Shown: positions 17,876-26,546, counted from the first letter of the stretch. The stretch: 64,000 bases of DNA from Rhodospirillaceae bacterium (GCA_002716125.1 PAZH01000022.1:3243-67242); one strand, 5' to 3'. A program made the numbers and translations. Notes: generated by a model from the sequence alone, not told the origin.

Positions 17876-18877
17876 TTATGAAATCCGGGCTGCTACGCGT
17901 CCGACATGTTCGATCGTCTTGAGCATTTCTTTCTGCTCGAGACCAATCCAGCTCATCCGGAGTATGAAGGTGTTTATGCCCAGGTCGTCTCGATAGCGGC
18001 AAAATTCGTCGGCGGCTTCCGATTCGTCGCCGACGATAAACCGGTCGGTCATAAAATCGTCGAATGCATCGGCGAAAGTGCGTCCCTTGTCACCGCTGCC
18101 GGCCGCACCCCAAGAGGCATATGCCTTATACTTCTCGAGCAACGTGTCCCGACAGGCATCGAGCGCTTCCGCCCGCGTATTCCGGATGCAGCACTCGCGT
18201 GTGATCGGCATGCTTTCGGGCATTGGGCGCCCGGCATCCATGCGGGCCTGGCGGAACATTTCCACGCATTTGGCGACCCGTCCCATACTGTCCGTCGGCG
18301 CCGCCATCCACGCATCGCCGAGGCGTGCGGCACGAGCGACGGCGGCGGGCACCTGTCCGCCAAGCCAAATAGGCGGGCCGCCCGGTTGTTTTGGCTTAAT
18401 GCTGCTGCCAAGTCCGTCGACGGTGTAGTACCGACCTTTGTGCTCGACGTGATCCTCCGTCCATAAGCGCCGAATAACTTCGATCCCTTCCTCGAGACGG
18501 CCAACTCTTTGGCTCTTCGGCACACCGAGAGTCTGGAACTCCTCGTCTCGATAGCCCATGCCGACACCAAGGACGAAATTGCCCTTCGTAATCCAATCGA
18601 GGGTCGCTGCTTCTTCGGCGACGACAGCCGGGTTCAGCATCGATAGCAGAACGACGGCGGTCCCGAAGGTCATGTCCTCGCCCTCCGCCGCAAGCCGAGC
18701 CATCAACGGCATGACCTGCATCATCTGCATCGGTGCGACGAGATAGTGCTGTCCCATCCAGACCGAAGAGAAGCCGTTCTCGCGCGCGACCCGGACCTGC
18801 TCGATCATATTGTCTAATTCGCAGGAGATGTCGGCGCCCTCCGGCCATTGCGTCGATAAATACAGTCCGAATTTCAT
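17876..18877 (-). CDS. LLM class flavin-dependent oxidoreductase
   Basis: 333 residues from MKFGLYLSTQW, chosen over a much longer frame that would overlap the divergent GST gene; GGAAAGG precedes this ATG. Luciferase-like TIM barrel features include GFSSVWMGQHYL, GTAVVLLSMLNPAVVAEEAAT and the glycine-rich LGVGMGYRDEEFQTLGV. The length and the GQHYL motif resemble bacterial-luciferase-alpha-like and alkanal-monooxygenase-like proteins more than the short F420 group. Cofactor (FMN or F420) and substrate are unknown. It is divergent from the GST gene, sharing a spacer of about 100 bp. Confidence 0.88.
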   Translation of the reverse strand: MKFGLYLSTQWPEGADISCELDNMIEQVRVARENGFSSVWMGQHYLVAPMQMMQVMPLMARLAAEGEDMTFGTAVVLLSMLNPAVVAEEAATLDWITKGNFVLGVGMGYRDEEFQTLGVPKSQRVGRLEEGIEVIRRLWTEDHVEHKGRYYTVDGLGSSIKPKQPGGPPIWLGGQVPAAVARAARLGDAWMAAPTDSMGRVAKCVEMFRQARMDAGRPMPESMPITRECCIRNTRAEALDACRDTLLEKYKAYASWGAAGSGDKGRTFADAFDDFMTDRFIVGDESEAADEFCRYRDDLGINTFILRMSWIGLEQKEMLKTIEHVGRVAARIS

Positions 18878-18979
18878 TGCGTCGCCTTTCCTGTAACCGG
18901 CTCGTGTTTTGACTCGATATAGTCCCCGCCCTATGGTCGATCTACAACCGAAACCCGAACGAAGTGGGAGGGAAGCCCG

Positions 18980-19681
18980 ATGGCTGAAAAGATCCATCTG
19001 ATAAGCTCCGTCACTTGACCCTGGGTCCAGCGCGCCGTGATCGTGCTGCGTACCAAGGAAGTCGATTTTGACGTCACCTATATTAATCTTCGCGAAAAAC
19101 CGGATTGGTTCCTGAAAATCTCGCCGCACGGCAAGGTGCCTGTCTTAAATGTCGGCGACGACGTGTTGTTCGAGTCGAATGCGATTGCCGAATTCTTGGA
19201 CGAGACCGTCTCACCGCAATTGCATCCGACGGACGCGATAAAGCGGGCCCGAAACCGGGCGTGGACGGACTTCGTCCCTGACTTCTCCAAAGGTCTCAGT
19301 GCCGCCTATCGGCGTGACACGGTCGAGGAGATGGAAGAAGGGCGCGCCGATGCCGAAAAGGTTCTCGGTAAGTTGGAAGATGCGATCAAGAACGAGCGCG
19401 GCAACGACGGTCCGTACTTCAACGGCGATACGCTTTGTCTCGTCGATGCGGCCTACGCACCGTTCCTTCAGCGTTTCATGATCGCCGAAGCGAAATTGAA
19501 CACGGGCCTGCTCGATGGGTTCCCGCTGGTTCGGGCATGGACCGAAGCGTTGCTGGCGACGGATTTGGTCACCGGTTCCGTTGCGGAGACATTCGTGCCG
19601 GAATTCAAGGCATCCATGACGCGTTACGGCTATCACATCGGTACCTTGTTCGCCGAAGAAGCGGCCGCCGCCGCCGAATAG
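18980..19681 (+). CDS. Glutathione S-transferase family protein, probable selenoprotein (UGA at codon 13)
   Basis: The frame from ATG 18980 (preceded by GGGAGGGA) reads MAEKIHLISSVT, then TGA at 19016-19018, then PWVQRAVIVLRTKEVDFDV and onward without interruption to 19681. With the UGA decoded this is a 233-residue GST with an N-terminal thioredoxin fold (cis-Pro in KVPVL, glutathione-binding ES in FESNAIAEFLDE) and an all-helical C-terminal domain. Omega- and SspA-like relatives carry S-x-x-x-C-P-[WY]-x-Q-R here, so UGA replaces the catalytic Cys. A stem-loop at correct spacing follows. Selenocysteine is therefore the best reading; a Cys-to-stop nonsense mutation is the alternative, with GTG 19037 then giving a catalytically dead fragment. 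Confidence 0.8.
19020..19058 (+). promoter_or_regulatory. Candidate bacterial SECIS element
   Basis: Directly behind the UGA of the GST gene. Outer stem: 19020-19026 pairs with 19052-19058 (one G-A mismatch). Inner stem: CAGCGCG at 19028-19034 pairs with CGTGCTG at 19042-19048 over seven pairs including one G-U. The apical loop CCGTGAT contains GU and begins 17 nt after the UGA. Bacterial SECIS elements are coding-region hairpins just downstream of UGA with a G/U-bearing loop roughly 16-37 nt away, bound by SelB. Fold was drawn by hand, with no energy calculation. Confidence 0.6.
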
Positions 19682-19706
19682 CCGGACAATATTTCGAACT
19701 TTGGAG

Positions 19707-19740
19707 ACGGGCCGCGATACCGAGCGGCCCGTTTTCTTTT
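19707..19740 (+). terminator. Rho-independent terminator after the GST gene
   Basis: ACGGGCCGC (19707-19715) and GCGGCCCGT (19724-19732) form a perfect 9-bp stem with an 8-nt loop, followed by a T-rich run (TTTTCTTTT). It starts 25 bp after the GST stop, as expected for the end of that transcript. Confidence 0.9.
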
Positions 19741-19744
19741 CTAG

Positions 19745-20575
19745 TTAGGCGGGCCGATCGCCGCGCAGGATCACGCGATGCATCACTCGGCCTTCCGCCA
19801 TGTCGTAGTCCTTATGGGCGCGATGGAGAACCGCGCGATTGTCGCAAAACAACAAGTCGCCCAACCGCCATTTATGGCGATAAGTGTTCTCGGGCGTGAT
19901 GACACGGTCTAATAGATCATTGATGAAGGTTTGACTTTCGTCGGGATCCCGACCGACGATCCGCTCGAGTTTCCCGGGATGCACGTAGAGTGCTTTCTTG
20001 CCAGTCTCCGGATGTGTGCGGATCAGCGGATGCACGGGCAGCGTGCCGAATTTGACCCGGGCTTCCTCGCCGATATAGCCGAAATCTTCGATCTTGTTGA
20101 CCGTTTGAAGGTCCAACAGCGAGGCCTGCTCTTCTTGCGGAAGCGCGGTGTAGCCGAAATTCATGTTCGCGAAGCTGGTGTCGCCGCCGGACGCCGGCAA
20201 GTTGATGGCATAGAGGGCCGTGTATTTCGGCGGGCGTTCGTGATTGGTGTGATCCGTATGCCACGTGCGCGCGCCGAAGGGGATCACGCGGCCTTGCTTG
20301 TCGGGGGGCATTTTACTGCTGTCCAGCACGGCGATCTCGGGATGCTCATCCATTAAGGTATCGGTGAGATGCTGTTCCATCGTTTCGCCGAAGAGACGCA
20401 CGGCCGCCAAAAGCTGTTTCGGATCGAGTGACTGGTCCCGTACGACCATGACGAGGTGGTCGAGGAGCGCCTGTTTGATCTCGGCCAGCTCCGCCGCCGG
20501 TAGCGGTTGCGAAAAGTCGACGCCCGTCACTTCGACACCAATATTTTCGGAAAGCGGTGTGATCGACACGGCCAT
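19745..20575 (-). CDS. TauD/TfdA family Fe(II)/2-oxoglutarate dioxygenase
   Basis: 276 residues. The metal-binding facial triad is visible as His106 and Asp108 in TWHTDHTNHERP and a distal His in AVLHRAHKDYD near residue 255, with the 2-oxoglutarate-anchoring Arg in the following GRVMHRVIL. TauD/TfdA enzymes oxidatively cleave substrates such as taurine, alkyl sulfates or aryloxyacetates. A TusA-like sulfur-transfer gene lies 67 bp upstream on the same strand. The precise substrate cannot be given. A strong terminator for the convergent GST gene lies at its 3' side. Confidence 0.9.
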   Translation of the reverse strand: MAVSITPLSENIGVEVTGVDFSQPLPAAELAEIKQALLDHLVMVVRDQSLDPKQLLAAVRLFGETMEQHLTDTLMDEHPEIAVLDSSKMPPDKQGRVIPFGARTWHTDHTNHERPPKYTALYAINLPASGGDTSFANMNFGYTALPQEEQASLLDLQTVNKIEDFGYIGEEARVKFGTLPVHPLIRTHPETGKKALYVHPGKLERIVGRDPDESQTFINDLLDRVITPENTYRHKWRLGDLLFCDNRAVLHRAHKDYDMAEGRVMHRVILRGDRPA

Positions 20576-20642
20576 GGTGCCACCTCTTTTTCCAAATTGT
20601 GCTGCTTATAAAGGTTGGCCGGATGACCGAAAGAGCAATCGA

Positions 20643-20867
20643 TCAGGCGCCGCGCCGGATCACATAGGTGAAGACGCCGTCCGCCTCAGTGTGCTCGACC
20701 ATTTCGTTCTCGGTCGTATTGCAGAAATGCGTGAAGTCGATCACGGAGGCCGGATCCGTAGCTTCCACGGTGAGGATTTCACCCTCTGCCATATTCCGCA
20801 GCATCCGGCGTGTTTTGAGCACCGGCAGGGGGCAGGCAAGACCTTTGGTATCGAGAAATTCGCTCAT
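20643..20867 (-). CDS. TusA-like sulfurtransferase domain protein
   Basis: 74 residues forming a complete TusA/SirA-type domain: LDTKGLACPLPVLKTRR at residues 5-21 contains the diagnostic C-P-x-P motif whose Cys carries persulfide. These small cytosolic proteins pass sulfur in tRNA thiolation, Moco synthesis and sulfur oxidation; some relatives (YedF) co-occur with selenium metabolism. Here it follows the aconitase-like small-subunit gene by 61 bp in a catabolic cluster, an unusual setting. Sulfur supply to an Fe-S centre or to sulfur chemistry on the cluster's substrate are both possible. Confidence 0.88.
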   Translation of the reverse strand: MSEFLDTKGLACPLPVLKTRRMLRNMAEGEILTVEATDPASVIDFTHFCNTTENEMVEHTEADGVFTYVIRRGA

Positions 20868-20928
20868 GACTAGGGCTTATTTAAGGTGCGGTTTGCAGCG
20901 TGAAAAGAGGAGGTCGGCATTTTTCCAG

Positions 20929-21435
20929 CTATTCGGCGTCTTCGAGCAAGCCTTCCGACTTGAGGACAGGGATGACGCCACCCGCTTCCGCGATGTCCAA
21001 GAGCGCTTGCGGTAATGCCTTTCCCGAAATCTCGCTTCCTTGACTGAGGTTCCGAACGGTGCCGGCCTGCCAATCGACGGCAATTCGATCCCCATCCGCG
21101 ATGGTATCGATGGCGTCCGGACAAGGGAGCACGTGGACGCCGTAATTCACGCAATTGCGCAGACCGAGACCGTTGAACGTCGAGGCGATAATGCCGGCGA
21201 CGCCGAGGCGCGCGAACACATTTCCGATCGGTCGCGCGGAGCCGAGTCCGAAATTCGTGCCGGCGACGACAATGTCGCCCGGCTGCACTTCATCGCTCCA
21301 GCCCGGCCGGTTTGCCGAAAAACAATATTTGATCTGCTCCTCGACCGGCAGCAAGAACGCCGCACCCGGCAAGATCAGGTCGGTGTTGATATCGTCGCCA
21401 AAGACCCACGCGGTTCCTTCAATTTGGAGTGCCAT
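20929..21435 (-). CDS. Aconitase/IPM isomerase family small subunit (LeuD-like)
   Basis: 168 residues, the swivel domain of a two-subunit hydrolyase. The motifs FGDDINTDLILPG and GTNFGLGSARP are in the N-terminal half; the family usually has G-x-N-F-G-C/S-G-S-S-R-E, and here the last residues are SARPIG, a slight departure. The gene starts 2 bp after the large-subunit stop, so the pair is clearly co-translated. The two make an isopropylmalate isomerase, homoaconitase or dimethylmaleate/citraconate hydratase-type enzyme. The linked MmgE/PrpD gene argues for catabolism rather than leucine synthesis. Confidence 0.88.
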   Translation of the reverse strand: MALQIEGTAWVFGDDINTDLILPGAAFLLPVEEQIKYCFSANRPGWSDEVQPGDIVVAGTNFGLGSARPIGNVFARLGVAGIIASTFNGLGLRNCVNYGVHVLPCPDAIDTIADGDRIAVDWQAGTVRNLSQGSEISGKALPQALLDIAEAGGVIPVLKSEGLLEDAE

Positions 21436-21437
21436 GC

Positions 21438-22685
21438 CTAGACCTCCCGCGGATCGGTTATGACGCCGCGGATGGCCGACGCCGCGACGGTGGCGGGCGA
21501 GCCGAGATAGATATCGGCCTCCGGGCTGCCCATGCGGCCCTGGAAGTTTCGGGTACTGGCCGTGATACAGACTTCGCCGTCTCCAAGGACGCCCATGTGA
21601 CCGCCATAGCAGGCGCCGCAGGTCGAGTTGGTGACGACCGCGCCCGCGTTCATCAAGGTTTCGACGTACCCTTTCGCCATGGCCTCTTGCAGGACGTTCT
21701 GACTACCGGGCGTGACGATCATGCGCACGCCGGGTGCGACCTGCCGTCCCGACAGGATTTCCGCGGCAACGGCAAAATCTTCGATTCGGCCGTTCGCACA
21801 GGAACCGATGAAGGCCTGGTCGATTTTCGTCTCATTCAACGAGTTTGCCGGTGTCGCGTTGTGCGCCACCTTGTGCGGCAGAACGACAAGCGGCTCGAGT
21901 TCGGAAACGTCGATCCGGATGGTTTCCTCATATGTTGCGTCGGGGTCGGCGTCGACCGGCTCGTAGGCCTTCGAAGCGCGCCCGTCGAGATAATCCTTCA
22001 ATACGTCGTCGTGACGGAACAGCGAGAATTCAGCCGACAGTTCCGCCGATAAGGTGGCCAGGGTGAACCGCCCCTGCATCGGCATGGCGGCGACCGCATC
22101 GCCGTCCCATTCGAGGTTCCGTCCGGGAAACGCACCATGTACATGTGCGATGTGATGCAGAATATCGCGCGGATAGACCCGCTCACCGAGTTCGCCGTCG
22201 AGGAGCAATTTTACGGTCGGGCCGACCATGTACCAGGCTTGGCCCTTGCAGAGCGCATACATCATGTCGGCGAGGCCCAGACCGCGCGCGAGGCAGTTCA
22301 GGGCGCCGGAGGAGCATGAGTGCGAATCGTCGCAAGCGAGCGTCATTCCGGGTAAAGCCAGTCCGTCTTCACCAAGGATGACATGGGCGATGCCGTGCCG
22401 GCCTTCGGCATAGAATTTTTCGATCCCGAACTTCTCGACGAATTCCCGCATACGCCGCATCGCATTGGCCGCCGCGATACTCGGCGCTGGTACGGTATGA
22501 TCCGCGACCACGGCGATCTTGTCGGGATCGAAGACACGGGTCGGAGTTTGGTGGCCGCCTGTAATGCCGAAGACGATATCAAGGTCGACGACAAGGTCGA
22601 GATCCGCCATTACGATGTCGCCCGGCGAAACGTCCTTCGCGCCGGAATGCGCCGAGAGAATCTTCTCCGTAATCGTATGTCCCAT
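21438..22685 (-). CDS. Aconitase/IPM isomerase family large subunit (LeuC-like)
   Basis: 415 residues from MGHTITEKILSAHSG; a longer frame overlaps the upstream gene and is rejected. This is the short LeuC2-type length rather than the 465-residue enterobacterial form. The 4Fe-4S ligands are visible in IGSCANGRIEDF and NSTCGACYGG, and the substrate loop in DDSHSCSSGALN. The enzyme dehydrates and rehydrates a tri- or dicarboxylate. It lies 5 bp after the MmgE/PrpD stop and 2 bp before the small subunit, in one operon. Substrate not determined. Confidence 0.9.
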   Translation of the reverse strand: MGHTITEKILSAHSGAKDVSPGDIVMADLDLVVDLDIVFGITGGHQTPTRVFDPDKIAVVADHTVPAPSIAAANAMRRMREFVEKFGIEKFYAEGRHGIAHVILGEDGLALPGMTLACDDSHSCSSGALNCLARGLGLADMMYALCKGQAWYMVGPTVKLLLDGELGERVYPRDILHHIAHVHGAFPGRNLEWDGDAVAAMPMQGRFTLATLSAELSAEFSLFRHDDVLKDYLDGRASKAYEPVDADPDATYEETIRIDVSELEPLVVLPHKVAHNATPANSLNETKIDQAFIGSCANGRIEDFAVAAEILSGRQVAPGVRMIVTPGSQNVLQEAMAKGYVETLMNAGAVVTNSTCGACYGGHMGVLGDGEVCITASTRNFQGRMGSPEADIYLGSPATVAASAIRGVITDPREV

Positions 22686-22690
22686 GAAAT

Positions 22691-24085
22691 CTAGCCAGCG
22701 TCGAAACGAAGGAACTTCATGATCGTATCCAGATCCTCGACCGTCTCGAATGCCGCCAGCAACCCTTGCAGGTCTTCTGCAGCCGCGTCGTCGAGCTTCC
22801 CGGATACGCAATCGATGTACTTCGCCTTGCGGTCGTCCGCGTCGAGCGGATCGTGGATCGTGCCGCGGGGGTGCGCACGTGTGGCTTCCAATACGCGGCC
22901 GTCTTTGAGGCGGACCGAAACTTCATGATCTGGCGGCGTTCCTGTCTTTTCGGCTTCTGCTGGGAAAGCTTCCATTGTGATCCGCGGGATCAGTTCCCGA
23001 ATTTCCGGCCGGAAGACCACCTCCGGTGCGAAGTCGGCGATCCGCAAATGGTCTTGTACGAGGCCGAGGGCGACGCAGTACTGCATCGAGAATTTAGCTT
23101 CGCGATCATTTTGCGGGTCGTCGTAGGAGAGATTTCGCGCGTTCGAACTGCCGACCGTGGTGTGGACGCTTTCAACGTCGCCCGCTGAGAACCCGTGTTC
23201 GTTCCGTAAGTCAATGACGGCATCGAGGCACTTATGTGTGGAAGCGCAGCAAGGATGGCGCTTCGGTATCACACCATATTCGAGGATCGCGAGCTTGTCG
23301 CCGAAGCCGTCGAGTGCGTTCTCCCAACCGGGTGGGAAGTTGCCGCCGAACAGTTCCAGAAATCCCATTGGCGCTTCCAAGACTTCCATCCGTCCTTCGA
23401 GGCCAGCCTCGGCCAGTTGCGCCGAGGTGACGGCGTGCTGTGCGGCCAATCCGGCGTGGAACGATTTTGCCATGGAGCCAAATTGTGCTTTCGGACCGCA
23501 GGCCATGGAAGTGGCAAGACTCATCGCGTGCGCCATGCCAGCCCGATCGAGCCCAAGGAGGCGGGCGCATGCGCCGGCGGTACCAATTTCGATGATGGTC
23601 GAGGTTGAATGCCAACCGATGTTGTAGTGTGACCAGTTCACGCCGCGGCCAAGCGCCATCTGAATTTCGAATCCGACGATATAAGCGTCGATCAATTGCC
23701 GGCCGCTGGCACCGGTGAGCTCGCCAAGCGCCAAAAGGGCCGGCACCTGGACAGCCGATGTGTGCCCGAGCACGATCGTGACGTTGTCGTCGTAGTCGAG
23801 CGCGTGCGCGGCAGCCCCATTCGCCATGGCGGCCCATGGCGCGGGTGCGCCCGCCGACTGGCCGACCACTGTCGATGTACCGGTCCCCCAATTGGCGATC
23901 CCTTTGCGGGTCTTTACCGGACTGAGATCATCCGCGCCCGCAATCATACAAGCGATGGTGTCTTCGAACGCGCGGGCCGCGCGATCGACGGCAACATCCG
24001 GCCAGTCGGCGGAAACCTCTGCGGCCCAATTCGCCAAGGTTTCCAACACGGTTTCATCAGACGTACGTACTTGATCAAGTGCCAT
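22691..24085 (-). CDS. MmgE/PrpD family protein
   Basis: 464 residues of the MmgE/PrpD family, which holds 2-methylcitrate dehydratase, cis-aconitate decarboxylase and similar enzymes. Family signatures include HALDYDDN (near residue 95), GFEIQMALGRGVNW, HSTSTIIEIGTAGA and KRHPCCASTHKCLDA. Acting next to an aconitase-like pair, it probably handles a branched tricarboxylic or unsaturated dicarboxylic acid. No methylcitrate synthase or lyase is adjacent, so a standard propionate cycle is not supported. Co-transcription with the genes on its left is very likely; the FAD oxidase start is 58 bp upstream. Confidence 0.9.
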   Translation of the reverse strand: MALDQVRTSDETVLETLANWAAEVSADWPDVAVDRAARAFEDTIACMIAGADDLSPVKTRKGIANWGTGTSTVVGQSAGAPAPWAAMANGAAAHALDYDDNVTIVLGHTSAVQVPALLALGELTGASGRQLIDAYIVGFEIQMALGRGVNWSHYNIGWHSTSTIIEIGTAGACARLLGLDRAGMAHAMSLATSMACGPKAQFGSMAKSFHAGLAAQHAVTSAQLAEAGLEGRMEVLEAPMGFLELFGGNFPPGWENALDGFGDKLAILEYGVIPKRHPCCASTHKCLDAVIDLRNEHGFSAGDVESVHTTVGSSNARNLSYDDPQNDREAKFSMQYCVALGLVQDHLRIADFAPEVVFRPEIRELIPRITMEAFPAEAEKTGTPPDHEVSVRLKDGRVLEATRAHPRGTIHDPLDADDRKAKYIDCVSGKLDDAAAEDLQGLLAAFETVEDLDTIMKFLRFDAG

Positions 24086-24143
24086 AGCAAGAATTCCAGA
24101 TACGGGTTATGCGCTGTTTCAATAAGTATGGATCGCTTCCAGC

Positions 24144-25400
24144 TTAGAGCGAACCGATAAGTTCCAGATGCAGTTGTCCGGCAACCCGTTTTGCCGTCGC
24201 CACGCCGGAGCGATATGCGCCGTGAACGGTTCCGAAAGCGTCGATCGCATGCGCTTCGCCCGCGAAATACAGTCGCTCCGCGATAGGCTCCGACAGGATG
24301 CAACGCATGTCGGCATATCCGGGACGTGCGGTCGAGTAGCCGCCGCCGATATACGGGTCGACACACCAGTCGGTCGGTCGGACGCGGGTCACCGATTTCC
24401 GAATATCGGCGCCAAAGACATCGACAAGTTGCGACAGTGCGAAACTGGCCATCGCGTCTGTGCCTTCGTTGGCGATTTCTCTGGCAAACCGGCCGGCGAT
24501 GAAGGCGATGGCGATGTTCTCGCCGAAGGGGCGGATCTGAAATCGTGCAATCTTGGGCGTTGAATGGAAGAAAAATAGATGCGCGTCCGACAGGCCGAGG
24601 ACATCTTTGTCGAACGCGATGGCAATTTTCTCGGCACCGCCGAGGGGGATCTTCTCGAACGCTTCGCGATACGGCACCGGAATTGACGGCGAGAATCGGA
24701 TCGCATCGCAGGCGAGCACATTGTTGGATACGGTGACGATCGCCGCCGACGCCTTGACGGTTCCGTCTGATGTTTCTAAGGCGACGCCGTTTGCGGACCA
24801 GTCGATCGCCTGCACGGGCGTTGAGAGCGTTACCGGAACGCCGCTGGCATATTCGGCCAGCAATTGCCCATAGCCGCAAAGGACCCGGGCGTTCCCGGTG
24901 TCTTCCGAATACCGATAATCGTCATGTACGGAGGATTCGTCCGGCTCCATGCCGGAAAGTGCGGCATACCAAGAATCGAACATGGTGCGATAGCGGAAAT
25001 GTGGCGGTTGGGCGTCAGAGACCGGCTTATCTTGCGGGTCGAGTCCAAGTCTTTGAATGCGATCGAACACCAAGTCGCAATACGCGTCGTAATCGCGTTT
25101 CTCGAAGTCACTGGCCCAATCCTGTCCTGTCCAAAGCCATCGGTTCTCCGATACGGGTTCGAGCGGGATGTTCTGCGCGGACGCAAAGGTGGTGAAAAAG
25201 TTTCGACCTTGGTCGTGCAGCCAATGCGCACCGTGATCCCAGGCGATTCCCACGCTCTCGCTTTCGGTATAGGCGCGTCCGCCGATGCGGTTCTTCGCTT
25301 CGAGAACGTGCACCGAGAGACCGGCGTCGATCAGCGTGCGCGCGGCCGCAAGTCCGGCCGCACCGGCGCCAACAATCGCGACTTCAGGATCCTTTGCCAC
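24144..25400 (-). CDS. FAD-dependent amine-oxidase-type oxidoreductase
   Basis: 418 residues with flavin amine oxidase architecture. The N-terminal dinucleotide fold [13 protein letters not shown] is at residues 11-23, followed by [12 protein letters not shown] and DHGAHWLH; the C-terminal FAD motif [22 protein letters not shown] lies near residue 390. Such enzymes oxidise amines or act as desaturases. It is the first gene of the leftward cluster and divergent from msrA, with about 110 bp between. Its substrate and its relation to the aconitase-like genes are unclear. Confidence 0.88.
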   Translation of the reverse strand: MAKDPEVAIVGAGAAGLAAARTLIDAGLSVHVLEAKNRIGGRAYTESESVGIAWDHGAHWLHDQGRNFFTTFASAQNIPLEPVSENRWLWTGQDWASDFEKRDYDAYCDLVFDRIQRLGLDPQDKPVSDAQPPHFRYRTMFDSWYAALSGMEPDESSVHDDYRYSEDTGNARVLCGYGQLLAEYASGVPVTLSTPVQAIDWSANGVALETSDGTVKASAAIVTVSNNVLACDAIRFSPSIPVPYREAFEKIPLGGAEKIAIAFDKDVLGLSDAHLFFFHSTPKIARFQIRPFGENIAIAFIAGRFAREIANEGTDAMASFALSQLVDVFGADIRKSVTRVRPTDWCVDPYIGGGYSTARPGYADMRCILSEPIAERLYFAGEAHAIDAFGTVHGAYRSGVATAKRVAGQLHLELIGSL

Positions 25401-25511
25401 GCTTTTCTTTCTCGAATTTGTGAATCGCAGTGTTCGTCAGCATCTTGCCGTAGGCGGGATGGGTCCCCAATATACAAGGTGACCATTCACGCAGGCACGG
25501 GGTTCTTGATC

Positions 25512-26171
25512 ATGTTCTTCTTTTCGCCGCACAAAATGCAGATGCCGACCGCCGACGAGGCTCTACCGGGACGGAGCGCCGAGATGCCGGTTCCGGCAAA
25601 CCATTTCGTGAACAAGAATCCATTGAAGCCACCGTTCCCGCAAGGCACCGAGCAAGTCATTTTCGGCCTCGGCTGTTTCTGGGGTGCGGAACGGATTTTC
25701 TGGCAGACCGAAGGCGTCTTTTCGACCTCAGTTGGCTATGCGGCGGGCTACACGCCCAACCCCACCTATGAAGAGGTCTGTTCCGGGCGCACCGGGCACA
25801 ACGAAGTCGTACTCGTTGTCTACCATCCAACCGGCGTTTCGTTCCAAGCGCTGTTGCGGAAGTTCTGGGAAGGGCATGACCCCACCCAAGGCATGCGGCA
25901 GGGCAATGATACCGGCACGCAATACCGCTCCGGCATCTACTGCTACACGCCGGAACAGAAAATGGCGGCGGAAGCCTCCCGAGATGCGTTTCAGGTGGAA
26001 CTGTCCAAGGCGGGCTTTCCGGAGATCACGACGGAAATCCTCGATGCGCCGGAATACTACTACGCTGAGGATTATCATCAGCAGTATCTGGCCAAAAACC
26101 CGGGGGGCTATTGCGGCCTTGGCGGTACGGGGATCTCGTGCCCCGTGGGCGTCGGTGTTGCAGCGGAATAA
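25512..26171 (+). CDS. msrA: Peptide methionine sulfoxide reductase MsrA
   Basis: 219 residues from ATG 25512; longer frames upstream overlap the divergent oxidase gene. The catalytic Cys55 is in [10 protein letters not shown], and the typical [18 protein letters not shown] and [16 protein letters not shown] segments follow. A C-terminal tail with [10 protein letters not shown] provides resolving cysteines. The enzyme reduces methionine-S-sulfoxide in damaged proteins using thioredoxin. Some MsrA proteins are selenoproteins in other organisms; here the catalytic codon is a normal Cys. It converges on the CULT gene with 5 bp between stops. Confidence 0.95.
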   Translation: MFFFSPHKMQMPTADEALPGRSAEMPVPANHFVNKNPLKPPFPQGTEQVIFGLGCFWGAERIFWQTEGVFSTSVGYAAGYTPNPTYEEVCSGRTGHNEVVLVVYHPTGVSFQALLRKFWEGHDPTQGMRQGNDTGTQYRSGIYCYTPEQKMAAEASRDAFQVELSKAGFPEITTEILDAPEYYYAEDYHQQYLAKNPGGYCGLGGTGISCPVGVGVAAE

Positions 26172-26176
26172 CCCGT

Positions 26177-26542
26177 TTAACTCGGCTTGATCATCGTCAG
26201 TTTCGGTTTCACCAAACCGAAAAACACACGCTCGCCTTCGAAGCGCCAGCCGAGATGGATGCCGCATCCCTCGCAATAGGCGATCAGCCAGGCGTGACCG
26301 TCGAACCAAGAAAACTCCGTTGTCGCTTCGCCGGCTGTGACGACCCCAGGCGCTTCCTTGAAACTTAGGACCCGAAACAAAATACCGGCCGGGTTAAAGA
26401 ATGTGTGCTCATGTGCGCCGTCAACCGCAATGCGCCAATCGGTTCGCGTCACGAGGTGACCGCAGGCCGCGCAATAGAGTTCGTTTGATTCTTCATCGAT
26501 TACCTCGTCTTCGACGAAGGTATCCTCGGCATCCTTGAGCAT
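26177..26542 (-). CDS. Cereblon-like CULT domain protein
   Basis: 121 residues forming a single CULT domain (cereblon of unknown activity, thalidomide-binding). Two zinc-binding pairs are visible: Cys24/Cys27 in CAACG and Cys90/Cys93 in CEGCG. The aromatic cage is Trp79, Trp85 and Trp99, the same spacing as in the Magnetospirillum protein used as a bacterial cereblon model. The start at 26542 follows the queE stop by 4 bp, so the two are one operon. Natural ligand of bacterial CULT proteins is uncertain; cyclic imides or uracil-like rings are proposed. Confidence 0.88.
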   Translation of the reverse strand: MLKDAEDTFVEDEVIDEESNELYCAACGHLVTRTDWRIAVDGAHEHTFFNPAGILFRVLSFKEAPGVVTAGEATTEFSWFDGHAWLIAYCEGCGIHLGWRFEGERVFFGLVKPKLTMIKPS

Positions 26543-26546
26543 CGAC

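Noticed and set aside
17859-18002. Longer N-terminus for the polyphosphate phosphotransferase
   Set aside because: It overlaps the upstream LLM gene and its residues look like a shadow frame.
25512-26171. MsrA as another selenoprotein
   Set aside because: The catalytic codon in GCFWG is an ordinary Cys codon with no UGA in frame.
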